Assembly (NCBI RefSeq): GCF_004331735.1
Contig: NZ_SJSO01000009.1
Coordinates: 62,001 to 126,000 of the forward strand
Length of the DNA stretch: 64,000 nucleotides
Source: Pedobacter psychrodurus
Lineage (GTDB): Bacteria > Bacteroidota > Bacteroidia > Sphingobacteriales > Sphingobacteriaceae
Direction of reading: 5' to 3'
Each line of letters starts with the position of its first letter. Position 1 is the stretch's first letter. The notes under the pieces were generated by a model. The model saw only the letters and a list, made by a program, of their open reading frames with translations, was not told where the DNA came from and searched no databases. The translations under genes and the position numbers were made by a program. Below are positions 55,027 through 63,590 of this stretch, piece after piece.

Positions 55027-55752
55027 CTATTCATCCAGGTTTAGCGATCCCCCGGAATAGGTATTAAAAAAATCTTTTTTATAGACATCGCCCAAAGGAA
55101 TTTCGGAATCCTCAATATAGACTGTTCTATGGTCGAAAGCATTGATGAAATTTAGGTTGACCACGTAAGACTTGCTCGTTCGTAAAAAGATATGCCCAGG
55201 GATTCTGCTATGGATGGTCTTGAGGTTCATCGCGGTAATGAGCTTGCCTGAAACGGTATGGATAACCACATAATCCTTTAATCCCTCTATGTACCGGATA
55301 TCTGAAAAATTGACTTTATGAAACTTCCGGTCAGATTTTATGAGCAGGAATTCAGAGGTATTTCCCTCAACAACAGTTTTAGTTGTAGCTTCTGAGAGTA
55401 GAGTTCGGTAAAGTTCTGCCTTTTTTATCGCTTTTATCAACCTTTCCTTATCTATGGGCTTAAGCAAATAATCGATTGCGTCCAGCGTGTAACTATCAAG
55501 CGCATACTGCGGATAGGCTGTTGTAAATATAGTAAGGGTCTCTGCAGGGAGCATAGCTGCAAGCTCAAGGCCTGATATCATAGGCATCTGGATATCCAGA
55601 AATACCAGATCAACGGCATGCTCTTTCAGAAAGAATAGTGCTGTGGCAACATTCGAGAAAACCCCAAGTATTTCAACGTTCGAATACTCTTCCACCATGG
55701 CTTGCATTTCTGCCCTTGCCAATGGTTCATCATCAATTATAATGCAGTTCAT
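55027..55752 (-). CDS. LytTR response regulator
   Basis: 241 residues. Receiver domain (DDEP acidic pair, phosphoacceptor in VDLVFLDIQMPMISG at about 54, lysine in YLLKPIDKERL) followed by a LytTR DNA-binding domain (FLLIKSDRKFHKVNFSDIRYIEGLKDYVVIHT, FLRTSKSYVVNLNFINAF). It overlaps the kinase gene upstream by 4 bases, so the two form a pair. Confidence 0.95.
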   Translation of the reverse strand: MNCIIIDDEPLARAEMQAMVEEYSNVEILGVFSNVATALFFLKEHAVDLVFLDIQMPMISGLELAAMLPAETLTIFTTAYPQYALDSYTLDAIDYLLKPIDKERLIKAIKKAELYRTLLSEATTKTVVEGNTSEFLLIKSDRKFHKVNFSDIRYIEGLKDYVVIHTVSGKLITAMNLKTIHSRIPGHIFLRTSKSYVVNLNFINAFDHRTVYIEDSEIPLGDVYKKDFFNTYSGGSLNLDE

Positions 55753-56846
55753 ACTTCAATTTTAAGAATTACAACATATTCAAGGTTGCCCGATTGCAGA
55801 TCAAGCGTATAATGATCCGCATAAAGTAGTTCAAGGCGGCGTTTAACGTTTGCAAGTCCTAAACCACTGTTTTTCTCATCCTGTGGCCTATAGTTCGGAT
55901 CCCGGGAGTTTGAACAGGTAAAAGTGAGGTTTTTCCCTACAACCTCAATCCCAACCCTTACCTGAGATTTACCACCTGAAACATCAACACTGTGTTTTAC
56001 TGCATTCTCTACAAAGGTGGTGAACAGATTTGGGGGAAGAAAGACACTATTGAGGACCGAAGGGTCGGTCTTACTCTGTATTTCGACTGAAAAGTTATCT
56101 CTTCTAAGCTTTTCCAGTTCCAAAAAATTGGTCAGGAAATGAATTTCAGCACCGAGAATGGTATGTGCTTCGTTATTCTCATAAAGCTGATAGCGAAGAA
56201 ATTCTGACAGTTTCAATATTACCACCCCGGCCTTTTCCGGATCGGTACGGATAAGTGATTTGATCCCATTAAGCATATTGAAGAGAAAATGGGGATTGAT
56301 CTGGTTTTTTAACTCATTGAGCTCCATCTTGAGGGTGATGTTCTTCAGTTCGGCTATACTATTTCTATCCCTTACCCATCGCTGAAAAAGTTTGATCATG
56401 GTGGTGACGAGTATGATGGGAATTACCACTATGGTTCCCTCATAGAATTTCCGCTCCTCGTTCGCTTCCCTCCAGTTCCCCTTCCAATCCTTTGTTTGGG
56501 CAAGTATGTCAAAAATATGGGAGACCAGGGAAAGGCAGGAAATAACCAGAATAATCAGCAGAAGGATATAAATCAGGTACTTCCCCCTAAAGAAAAACAG
56601 GGGAACTAAAATATTCATGTTCAGATAACACATGATTACAATTGCACCGAAAACACAAACAAGGCGGTAAAAGCGGTAGTAACCTGGAAATTCATTGATC
56701 TCGTTAGAAAAGTAGATCATGATAAGCATACCCAGCAGAAGTACTGAATGCCGCAGTATCCTAAAGCGTTTGTCCACGATAAAGCTTATCATCCTGGTGT
56801 CTGATAAGTCTCCATGGTCATATTTAATTTTATCCCAGTTATTCAT
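55749..56846 (-). CDS. LytS-type sensor histidine kinase
   Basis: About 365 residues from the ATG at 56846 (MNNWDKIKYDHG). An upstream in-frame TTG at 56888 is rejected because a -7 box lies between the two. Four hydrophobic helices (about 35-150) precede a coiled linker and a His_kinase domain with NQINPHFLFNMLNGIKSLI (phosphoacceptor), then HATPase with FVENAVKHSV and GLGLANVKRRLELLY. Partner of the LytTR regulator it overlaps. Confidence 0.93.
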   Translation of the reverse strand: MNNWDKIKYDHGDLSDTRMISFIVDKRFRILRHSVLLLGMLIMIYFSNEINEFPGYYRFYRLVCVFGAIVIMCYLNMNILVPLFFFRGKYLIYILLLIILVISCLSLVSHIFDILAQTKDWKGNWREANEERKFYEGTIVVIPIILVTTMIKLFQRWVRDRNSIAELKNITLKMELNELKNQINPHFLFNMLNGIKSLIRTDPEKAGVVILKLSEFLRYQLYENNEAHTILGAEIHFLTNFLELEKLRRDNFSVEIQSKTDPSVLNSVFLPPNLFTTFVENAVKHSVDVSGGKSQVRVGIEVVGKNLTFTCSNSRDPNYRPQDEKNSGLGLANVKRRLELLYADHYTLDLQSGNLEYVVILKIEV

Positions 56847-56855
56847 TCCGTTACA

Positions 56856-56863
56856 AAGATAGG
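56856..56863 (-). promoter_or_regulatory. -7 element of the LytS/LytTR pair
   Basis: TATCTTTG on the minus strand, ending 9 bases before the ATG at 56846: a third case of a near-leaderless arrangement in the window. Confidence 0.5.
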
Positions 56864-57026
56864 ATGATACATATTCTCCGCGAAACAATTTATACCAAAC
56901 GGGCTGGATTGACTACCAAATATTTTCTATGGGGATTTAGTCTAAAATGTAACAGGTTTGGTATAAAAACGAAATTGTGCATTCAATTAAAGGCTTTCTT
57001 TGCCCATGTCTATAATTTAAGAAACG

Positions 57027-57479
57027 ATGGATTTAGCGAAGATGCTTCGAAAACATACCACTGAGATCATGGAAAATACCATGCTTACAGATAAACAGCA
57101 GGAAGATCGGATAACCCAGGTTTTTGATCTATGCCATTTTATTAAATGTTACGACCATCATCTTGAACTGGTTAATAGCCAAGAACATGAGATTATGACC
57201 ATAGACGATGCAGGAACAAAAAAGGGCATCTATTTTTGCGACCTTATTTACAACACCAAATATTTCTTTGACACGTATTTCTTTAGTGCAGCCAATATAA
57301 CTGCGTTCAGGAACAAAGCCAAGATTGATGAGCTATGGTTTGTACTGGTAGAGGAAAGCTTTTCTATCGACTATTTCTACGACAGTAAGAATTTTATAGA
57401 TGAGAACAACGTCACCTCCTTATACGATAAGGTATTTTATTTCAACTTCTCACAATCAATTATAAAAACACTAAAATAA
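57027..57479 (+). CDS. Unknown cytoplasmic protein
   Basis: 150 residues without signal peptide or membrane helix. Acidic, aromatic-rich C-terminal half (KYFFDTYFFSAAN, ELWFVLVEESFSIDYFYDSKNFIDENN). No family recognised. The start at 57027 is uncertain: an internal ATG at 57069 (MENTMLTDKQ) is an alternative. It is followed by a barrel gene 5 bases later and is divergent from the LytS/LytTR pair. Confidence 0.6.
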   Translation: MDLAKMLRKHTTEIMENTMLTDKQQEDRITQVFDLCHFIKCYDHHLELVNSQEHEIMTIDDAGTKKGIYFCDLIYNTKYFFDTYFFSAANITAFRNKAKIDELWFVLVEESFSIDYFYDSKNFIDENNVTSLYDKVFYFNFSQSIIKTLK

Positions 57480-57484
57480 ATATC

Positions 57485-58510
57485 ATGAATCCAATAAAGA
57501 GTACCCTATTTGCCTCTATCCTTTTTATCGGGGCAAGCAAATGTTTCGCCCAGAAAACCGATAGCATTCCGGGAATGAAAAGAGATAGCATAGCCCGACG
57601 TACGGTTGCCTTTGCAGCAGATAAGTTTGCAGTAGCACGCCCCCTGAACATAGAGTTTACACACGCTGCACCTTACAATTACAGTTCAAAGCTCGAAGGT
57701 ACGCCACTGCCAAACGGACGGATTAATACTTTTACGCAGGCCAGGATCGGTGCTAACGTGAATTTTATAAAGAGAAAGACCTGGATGCTGGGCGTAACAG
57801 CTGGCTATCGTTACACCAAGGCGCAAGCAGATAACATGCCCGCTTCAGGAGGCTTGACCTTCAGAACCGATGAGAATTTCAGTTATCTTTTTAGCTCACT
57901 GAATTTTACATACTTCTCGAGCCTGTTCAAAAAAAGGATGATTTATTCATCAAGTTTTTTGGTTGATGGAAGTGAGAAACATTTTGAGCGCATAAAAGGT
58001 ATATTTACAGGAACAATGGTTTTGAAGGCCAATCAGCGTACAAAAATGACTGCTGGTGTACTCGTAAACATAGATCAAAGTGCCCAGAGCCCTATAATTC
58101 CAACATTTTCTTATGAACATAAGTTCAATAACGGGCTTATTGCCGACATCGTTCTTCCAAGGAGCATTTATCTCCGCAAATATATGTTTGGAAGCGGAAG
58201 GGCCTCTATCGGAACAGAACTGGACAGAACCTCTTTTTACGTATATGATATTGATGGTACAGCCCAGAGATATGAATATAGGCAACTGGATATCAACTCG
58301 GGACTTACCTATGAGCATGCAATAGGAAAGTACTTTGTACTTTCAGCCAAAACGGGCATGAAGTATAGCCCATCAGGCAGACTTTTCAAAAAGGAAGAAT
58401 CTTTTGCATCGCCAGTGCTGGAAATCAGCCCCGATCCTACCTTTTTCTTTAATGTAGGTATTTCTTTCAATCCTTTTACAGTCTTGACTAAAAAAGGAAG
58501 ATCCAATTAA
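57485..58510 (+). CDS. DUF6268 outer-membrane beta-barrel protein
   Basis: 341 residues: signal peptide MNPIKSTLFASILFIGASKCFAQ, then alternating amphipathic strands typical of a barrel (NTFTQARIGANVNFIKRKTWMLGVTAGYRYTKAQ, YLFSSLNFTYFSSLFKKRMIYSSSFLVDGS, FFFNVGISFNPF). This looks like the DUF6268 family of Bacteroidota. Function unknown; probably outer-membrane. The gene follows the unknown protein at 57027 after 5 bases and is likely co-transcribed with it. Confidence 0.75.
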   Translation: MNPIKSTLFASILFIGASKCFAQKTDSIPGMKRDSIARRTVAFAADKFAVARPLNIEFTHAAPYNYSSKLEGTPLPNGRINTFTQARIGANVNFIKRKTWMLGVTAGYRYTKAQADNMPASGGLTFRTDENFSYLFSSLNFTYFSSLFKKRMIYSSSFLVDGSEKHFERIKGIFTGTMVLKANQRTKMTAGVLVNIDQSAQSPIIPTFSYEHKFNNGLIADIVLPRSIYLRKYMFGSGRASIGTELDRTSFYVYDIDGTAQRYEYRQLDINSGLTYEHAIGKYFVLSAKTGMKYSPSGRLFKKEESFASPVLEISPDPTFFFNVGISFNPFTVLTKKGRSN

Positions 58511-58758
58511 GAATATCATTACCAAGCCTTAGCCAAATGAAGCTGAGGTTTGGTATTGTATGATTTTATTTAAAACCAAGATTTTCCGAAAATAAAATTT
58601 TGGACTAATAAAGAAATCATCATGCGTCAATAGCTGCTGATTAGGGTGTTTAATGAGATTTAAGAAGAACTCCATCTATTGGAATATCTGTAAGCCTATT
58701 CCGTTACTTGACCTGGTTTTCTCCTTATTCATAATCTTGTTTTATTATTTTTATTTTT

Positions 58759-59646
58759 TTAGTTGCATCCAATAAAAGGAACAATATCTGCCCATACCGC
58801 CTCGAAATTGACTAGAAAGGCCGGATGTGGCGCATTTGGGATTATCCCAAGCTGAGCCACTGAGATCATATGGTAGGCATCTATAACGGTTTGTAGGGGT
58901 GCGTTTTGATCCAGTTCACCTGCCAATAAGAGCACGGGCGAATGAATTTTCTCAAATACTTCTTTACCTACCTCCAGTTTGTTGTAGTATTGGTTCACGG
59001 AGGTATACCACAGGTCAATTTTCTTTGGTTCGGGCATCAGGCTCAGTTGCTGCTTATAGTACAGGCTATCCAGGCCAAATGCCATTTGTTTTGAAAGGCT
59101 GAATATTCGTTCTCCTTTTGCCCATACACCGGCACCGATAGCGATTATACTTTTTACTTTTGAAGGAAACTGCCCGGCCAGATAATAGCTGGTATAAGCG
59201 CCGTCACTAAATCCAAGTACAATGGCGCTATCCCTTGTTTCCTTATTCAGTATCACATTTACATCCCTGGCTTTTTGTTCATAGCTCGGTTCAACAGATC
59301 CCATTTCCGATTTCCCATGCCCTCTGGTCGAAACCGCAATGACCATAAACTTTTTGGAAAGGCTATCAATAAAGCGGCCCATTTCATAGGTAGAACCAAA
59401 TATTCCTCCATGCAAGATAACCAGGGGCTTACCTTTTCCATAAACCTCATAATAGATTTTAGCATCATCTGATTGAATAAAATGTCCCGCTTTCGGGTTA
59501 TTACCATAGGGAATTGCATTTTCAGGTGAAGGCCCTGCCTGCATGAACGCTCTCAAAGCCGGCTGGCCCTGAGAAAAAGCTTGAAGGCTAAAGGCTAACG
59601 TTAAAAATAAAAGTATAAGAAGCCCTTTAAAGTTTACTGTGCTCAT
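58759..59646 (-). CDS. Exported alpha/beta hydrolase
   Basis: About 295 residues from ATG 59646, chosen because it gives a signal peptide (MSTVNFKGLLILLFLTLAFSLQAFSQ); an upstream start at 59742 would add 32 unlikely residues. Fold motifs: LVILHGGIFGSTYEMGRFID (oxyanion), RGHGKSEMG, nucleophile in VLGFSDGAYTSYYLAG (Gly-Phe-Ser-Asp-Gly), LLLAGELDQNAPL with the acid, and NAPHPAFLVN with the histidine. No sigma-54-like element was found upstream, unlike the hydrolases between 26 and 43 kb. Confidence 0.88.
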   Translation of the reverse strand: MSTVNFKGLLILLFLTLAFSLQAFSQGQPALRAFMQAGPSPENAIPYGNNPKAGHFIQSDDAKIYYEVYGKGKPLVILHGGIFGSTYEMGRFIDSLSKKFMVIAVSTRGHGKSEMGSVEPSYEQKARDVNVILNKETRDSAIVLGFSDGAYTSYYLAGQFPSKVKSIIAIGAGVWAKGERIFSLSKQMAFGLDSLYYKQQLSLMPEPKKIDLWYTSVNQYYNKLEVGKEVFEKIHSPVLLLAGELDQNAPLQTVIDAYHMISVAQLGIIPNAPHPAFLVNFEAVWADIVPFIGCN

Positions 59647-59854
59647 TTTAATTATATTTATTTTATGGCCTGGTATTCCGGTGTATAATTTACCCGATGG
59701 CCTATGACAAGCAAAGATGGGAATAGATGAAGAATGAAGCATTTGACTAAGGTTAAGAAATACCCTTGAACTAGTTTAAGTATTTTCCTTAAACTATATT
59801 ATTGGCTGCTGCTATTTTGATTACTCAAATTTGCATAACAAAGATCTAATCGAT

Positions 59855-60532
59855 ATGAAAAGCAATACTGCAAGGCTGATACTAATAGTAACCATGAGCA
59901 TTTCCTCTGCATATGCCCAAAAAATTTCACTTAATAAAGAAAATCTTACCCCTCACCTAAGCCAGTTGACTTTCGATGACCAATATGGAAAAAATGCGAT
60001 TAGGGTGGTGAAGTCGCCTCAGGTGATCAAAGTGGATGAACCCACATATGTAAAGATTAATAACTTAAATTTCGGAAATGGTACAGTTGAGCTTGAGGTG
60101 ATGGGGAGATTACTACCCAATGCACCGGATAGTGCAAGAGCATTCATCGGCCTGGCCTTTCACATCAACAGTGATGATTCAAAATTTGAATGTATTTACC
60201 TGCGGCCAACTAACGCTGTATCGTCTAATCAAATCAGGAGAAACAGATCGGTTCAATATTTCTCCTACCCTGATTTTAAGTTCAATCATTCCAGAAAAAC
60301 CAATCTAGGAGAATTCGAAACCTACGCCGACATTGCTCCAAATGAGTGGATCAAAATGAAGATCGTGGTCAAAGGCGAAAATGCTACACTTTATATTAAT
60401 GGAAATAAAAACCCCAGCCTGATTGTAAATAAAATGAAAATGGGTGCTGATCAAACCGGAGGGTTAGGTCTTTGGGTCGATATAGGCACAGAAGGGTATT
60501 TCAGGAATTTAGTGGTAATTAAGGACAGATAA
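59855..60532 (+). CDS. Exported concanavalin-like (3-keto-disaccharide hydrolase-like) protein
   Basis: About 225 residues from the ATG at 59855; the TTG at 59831 lies in a promoter-like CAAATTTG and is rejected. Signal peptide MKSNTARLILIVTMSISSAYAQ. The body has a beta-sandwich rhythm with FGNGTVELEVMGRLLPN, RAFIGLAFHIN, FECIYLRPTN, NEWIKMKIVVKGENATLYINGNKNPSLIV and GGLGLWVDIGTEGYFRNLVV, as in the DUF1080 / LamG-like group. Carbohydrate binding is possible, but no catalytic residues can be assigned. Confidence 0.7.
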   Translation: MKSNTARLILIVTMSISSAYAQKISLNKENLTPHLSQLTFDDQYGKNAIRVVKSPQVIKVDEPTYVKINNLNFGNGTVELEVMGRLLPNAPDSARAFIGLAFHINSDDSKFECIYLRPTNAVSSNQIRRNRSVQYFSYPDFKFNHSRKTNLGEFETYADIAPNEWIKMKIVVKGENATLYINGNKNPSLIVNKMKMGADQTGGLGLWVDIGTEGYFRNLVVIKDR

Positions 60533-60581
60533 CCATTAGCGCATTGGATCATATTTCACCATTTCAGCTTGGAAACCACAA

Positions 60582-61193
60582 CTATTTTTTAACAATCTTC
60601 TTTTTGATCTTGCTTAAAAATTCGGAGGTTATGCCTAAATAAGAGGCAATCTGCGTTCCGGGCAATCTTTGAATAAGGTCAGGAAAATTTTGCTGAAATA
60701 ATTGGTACCGTTCTTCAGCCGTAAAGCTGATGTTCTGCAATACCCTGTCCTGCAGTTCTATAAATTTCCGTTCAATCACAATCCGGAAGTTCCGGTCGAA
60801 CCTTGGATAATGGGTATAAAGATAGAGCAGATCATCATGTTCAATTTGAAGTACTGTTGAAGGCTCAACTGCCTCTATAAATAATCTGCTTGCGCTTTGT
60901 TCATAAAAGCTATTGAAATCCGCAATCCATTGGTTTTCTATTGCAAACTGAAGATTATGTTCCACACCATTATTATCTACACCATAGAGTTTGAAACAGC
61001 CTGAGATCACAAAGTTATAAAACCTGCACACATCTCCTTCCTGAAGCAACAGGCCCTTACGCTTATAATTGCGTAGGCTAAATACCTGTTTTGCAGCTTC
61101 CACGGCTTCCTTGTCTAACGGAAAAATCCCATTAAAAAATTTGATTAGTATGCCATATGCATGTTCGGTTTGGGCTAATGTTGAGTCTGACAA
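60582..61193 (-). CDS. Crp/Fnr-family transcriptional regulator
   Basis: 203 residues: cyclic-nucleotide-binding-like beta-roll (about 25-130; KGLLLQEGDVCRFYNFVISGCFKLYGV, EPSTVLQIEHDDLLYLY) and a C-terminal winged helix with LPGTQIASYLGITSEFLSKIKKKIVKK. cAMP-contact residues of true Crp are not evident, so the ligand is unknown. The frame opens with TTG (61193) and no in-frame ATG follows near the N-terminus, so a TTG start is likely. No operon partners. Confidence 0.9.
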   Translation of the reverse strand: MSDSTLAQTEHAYGILIKFFNGIFPLDKEAVEAAKQVFSLRNYKRKGLLLQEGDVCRFYNFVISGCFKLYGVDNNGVEHNLQFAIENQWIADFNSFYEQSASRLFIEAVEPSTVLQIEHDDLLYLYTHYPRFDRNFRIVIERKFIELQDRVLQNISFTAEERYQLFQQNFPDLIQRLPGTQIASYLGITSEFLSKIKKKIVKK

Positions 61194-61315
61194 ATCCTTA
61201 TTTTATTTTTGTAAATATAGAAAATTACCGATTCATGGAAAGTTTTGCATTTTGCTTCACGATAAACCCTTTCCCAAAAGTTGCCTGAATAGCCTGTTAC
61301 AGATAAATCCTTAAA

Positions 61316-61984
61316 CTAGTTCAATAGTATTCTTGTACTGGTTTCAACAGATGGAAAATATGACCTTTTTAGATGCAGATAATCTGCATTTAAATCCCTC
61401 AGAAAATTTACCTTTTGGAAAGCCGATCCCAGCTGCATGGCTGATGGTTTTAGCTGCTCGTATATCTGACTATCGCCATTGATAAATACCTGCAGGCACA
61501 TCAGGCCTACAACCTGTGCAGAGCCGAGAATGTACTGATCATATTGCTGCTCATTGAAATCGACTGGCGAGAGATCCATTTCCATACTTTTGAGAAAGCA
61601 GTTGATCAGTTCAGTTTCAATTTTATAGTCATTAACTGTTTTTTGAAATGCGTTTAAGATGGGATTGGAACTGATCCTGCGCTCGATCGCTTTGAAACAA
61701 TCAACTCTAAATTCAGCTAATAGCGAAGATTGGTCAAAACCCCCAAAACTATCAACGATCTCGTCGGCCAGTCTAACGAATCCGTAAATGTTATAGATGG
61801 GTTGCCTTAGTGCTTTGTTGATGAATTTTATGCCCAACGAAAAACTAGTGCTGTAACGCAAGGTTGTCTCCTTACTAACAACAGCAGATAATTGATCAAA
61901 ATGGCCTTGTTTATAATGTCCTGCTGCTTCAATCGTATGAGTTATGCTTAGTTCGACTAATCTAAATATGCCATCAATTGTCAA
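61316..61984 (-). pseudogene. Phytoene/squalene synthase, truncated
   Basis: The 222-codon frame carries LRYSTSFSLGIKFIN, the first Asp motif GFVRLADEIVD (DEIVD), and the second FLRDLNADY (DLNAD), with YIVGSA-like YILGSAQVVGLMCLQVF. It stops at RILLN shortly after RSYFP, about 55 residues before the usual end of CrtB-type enzymes, so the last helices are missing. The 5' end has no ATG in the expected place; the only start is a TTG within a -7 box. Broken at the 3' end and probably at the 5' end. It is probably the remnant of a carotenoid gene. Confidence 0.65.
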
Positions 61985-61989
61985 ATATA
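61982..61989 (-). promoter_or_regulatory. -7 element before the phytoene synthase remnant
   Basis: TATATTTG on the minus strand matches TAnnTTTG. It overlaps the only possible start codon (TTG) of the frame. Confidence 0.45.
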
Positions 61990-62125
61990 GCCCCGCGTAG
62001 TAAAAGTTTTTTCCTTAATTATACCAAATAGCTTTTTTATTATATCAACCTATGAAGCCCTTATACAAAAGCTAATATGAAGGGTAAGCCTGCCAAAATA
62101 TATTAGGTCATCCAACTTTAAAATC

Positions 62126-62202
62126 TTAGTATCAAATAGACATCATGCATACATTTAGTATATTTATATACTTTAATATCGTAACTTAGTATAATAATAT
62201 AC
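62126..62202. promoter_or_regulatory. Array of TTAGTAT elements upstream of folE
   Basis: TTAGTAT occurs at 62126, 62155 and 62186, with start-to-start spacings of 29 and 31 bases, close to three helical turns. The second extends to the inverted repeat AGTATAT-TT-ATATACT (62157-62172), the third to GTATA-N4-TATAC (62189-62202). This is the form of an operator array for a dimeric regulator, placed between a carotenoid-gene remnant and folE. Confidence 0.6.
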
Positions 62203-62220
62203 AAAAACAAATAAATAAAT

Positions 62221-62868
62221 ATGCCAGAAGAGAACCTAGCAGATTACGAAATCGAACCAGAGCGTTATAGAACGCCTTTAAGAGCAAATGCGTTTGAGAT
62301 TGATGATGACACTAAGATTGCGCTTATATCAGAACACTTTACCAGCATACTAAATATCCTTGGGCTTGATCTAAGAGATGATAGCCTTAAAGGAACACCG
62401 GACAGGATTGCTAAAATGTATGTTAAAGAAATATTTAGTGGTTTAAACCCGTCAAACAAACCTGTTGCAACCCTTTTTGAAAACCATTACCGCTATAGTG
62501 AGATGCTGGTTGAGAAAAACATATCCGTTTTCAGTAATTGCGAGCATCACTTTGTCCCCATTACCGGGAAAGCACATGTAGCCTACATCAGCAAGGGAAA
62601 AGTGATAGGCCTGTCCAAGCTCAACCGTATCGTACAGTACTATTCGAGGAGGCCACAGGTACAGGAAAGACTGACCGTTCAGATCGCCGAGGAGATCAAA
62701 CGGGTTATGGAAACTGATGATGTAGCGGTCATGATTGATGCTAACCACCATTGTGTATCCTCACGCGGAATCCAGGACACTGGCAGCTCGACTATAAGTA
62801 CATCCTTCAGTGGAAAATTTAAGGATACTGCTACTAGAAACGAATTTTTAAGATATATAGGACAATGA
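62221..62868 (+). CDS. folE: GTP cyclohydrolase I
   Basis: 215 residues; converts GTP to 7,8-dihydroneopterin triphosphate for folate or pterin synthesis. Zinc ligands are in NCEHHFVPITGKAHVAYIS (Cys and His) and HHCVSSRGIQDTGSSTISTSF (second Cys), with LNRIVQYYSRRPQVQERLTVQIAEEI between. N-terminal 40 residues are less conserved. It overlaps the SDR gene by 4 bases (ATGA). Its place in a cluster with an SDR and a flavin reductase, rather than with other folate genes, suggests a secondary pterin role. Confidence 0.94.
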   Translation: MPEENLADYEIEPERYRTPLRANAFEIDDDTKIALISEHFTSILNILGLDLRDDSLKGTPDRIAKMYVKEIFSGLNPSNKPVATLFENHYRYSEMLVEKNISVFSNCEHHFVPITGKAHVAYISKGKVIGLSKLNRIVQYYSRRPQVQERLTVQIAEEIKRVMETDDVAVMIDANHHCVSSRGIQDTGSSTISTSFSGKFKDTATRNEFLRYIGQ

Positions 62869-63584
62869 GATTCAAGGATAAAAACATTCTTATCATCGGG
62901 GGGAGTTCGGGTATCGGCTTCGACCTGGTAAAGTTATTGGACAGGGAGGGCGTAAATGTTTATACCGTATCCAGAACTAGATCAGATAGCTGGCCAGCGT
63001 CGGTTCGCTACCAAGCTACCGATGTGCTGGACAACATGAGTCCCCTTTCTTCCTTTCTACCCGATGAGCTCCACGGACTGGTATACTGCGTTGGCAGTAT
63101 CAACCTTAAGCCCTTTTCAAGGATAAGCGAAAAAGACCTGATAGAAGACTTCAGGCTGAATGTTGTAGGTGCAGCCCTATCTGTACAAATTGCGTTAAAA
63201 TCATTAAAAAATGTTCATTCAGCTTCAGTTGTATTCATTAGCTCGGTAGCAGCCAGAACAGGAATGGGTTTCCACTCCAGCATTGCTGCCGCTAAAGCCG
63301 CACTTGAGGGACTTGCAATATCGCTGGCTGCAGAGCTGAGCGCAGGCGGAATTAGGGTAAATGTAGTTTCTCCATCCCTGACTAATACGCCACTTTCCTC
63401 CAAACTGCTTAATACACCAGATAAAATGGAAGCTTCGGCGAAAAGACATCCCCTGGGAAAATACGGAGAGCCGGGAGATATAAGTGCCGCTATTGCATTC
63501 CTGCTTTCTGAAGACAGCGGCTGGATAACAGGGCAGGTTATAGCGGTAGATGGTGGCATGAGCAGCTTAAGGACAAACCTCTAA
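62865..63584 (+). CDS. SDR-family oxidoreductase without the usual catalytic Tyr
   Basis: 239 residues, Rossmann fold. Nucleotide-binding IIGGSSGIGFDLVKLL, VYCVGSIN, catalytic-Ser region VVFISSVAARTGMGF, and C-terminal VNVVSPSLTNTPLSS, GWITGQVIAVDGG. In the YxxxK motif position the sequence is HSSIAAAKAALEG: the lysine is present but Ile takes the place of Tyr. Such a change should impair classical dehydrogenase activity unless another residue substitutes. Translationally coupled to folE; the next gene starts 7 bases later. Confidence 0.9.
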   Translation: MRFKDKNILIIGGSSGIGFDLVKLLDREGVNVYTVSRTRSDSWPASVRYQATDVLDNMSPLSSFLPDELHGLVYCVGSINLKPFSRISEKDLIEDFRLNVVGAALSVQIALKSLKNVHSASVVFISSVAARTGMGFHSSIAAAKAALEGLAISLAAELSAGGIRVNVVSPSLTNTPLSSKLLNTPDKMEASAKRHPLGKYGEPGDISAAIAFLLSEDSGWITGQVIAVDGGMSSLRTNL

Positions 63585-63590
63585 CAGGAT

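Noticed and set aside
54785-55060. 91-residue plus-strand frame
   Set aside because: No family features, runs into the LytTR gene on the other strand, and its composition looks non-coding.
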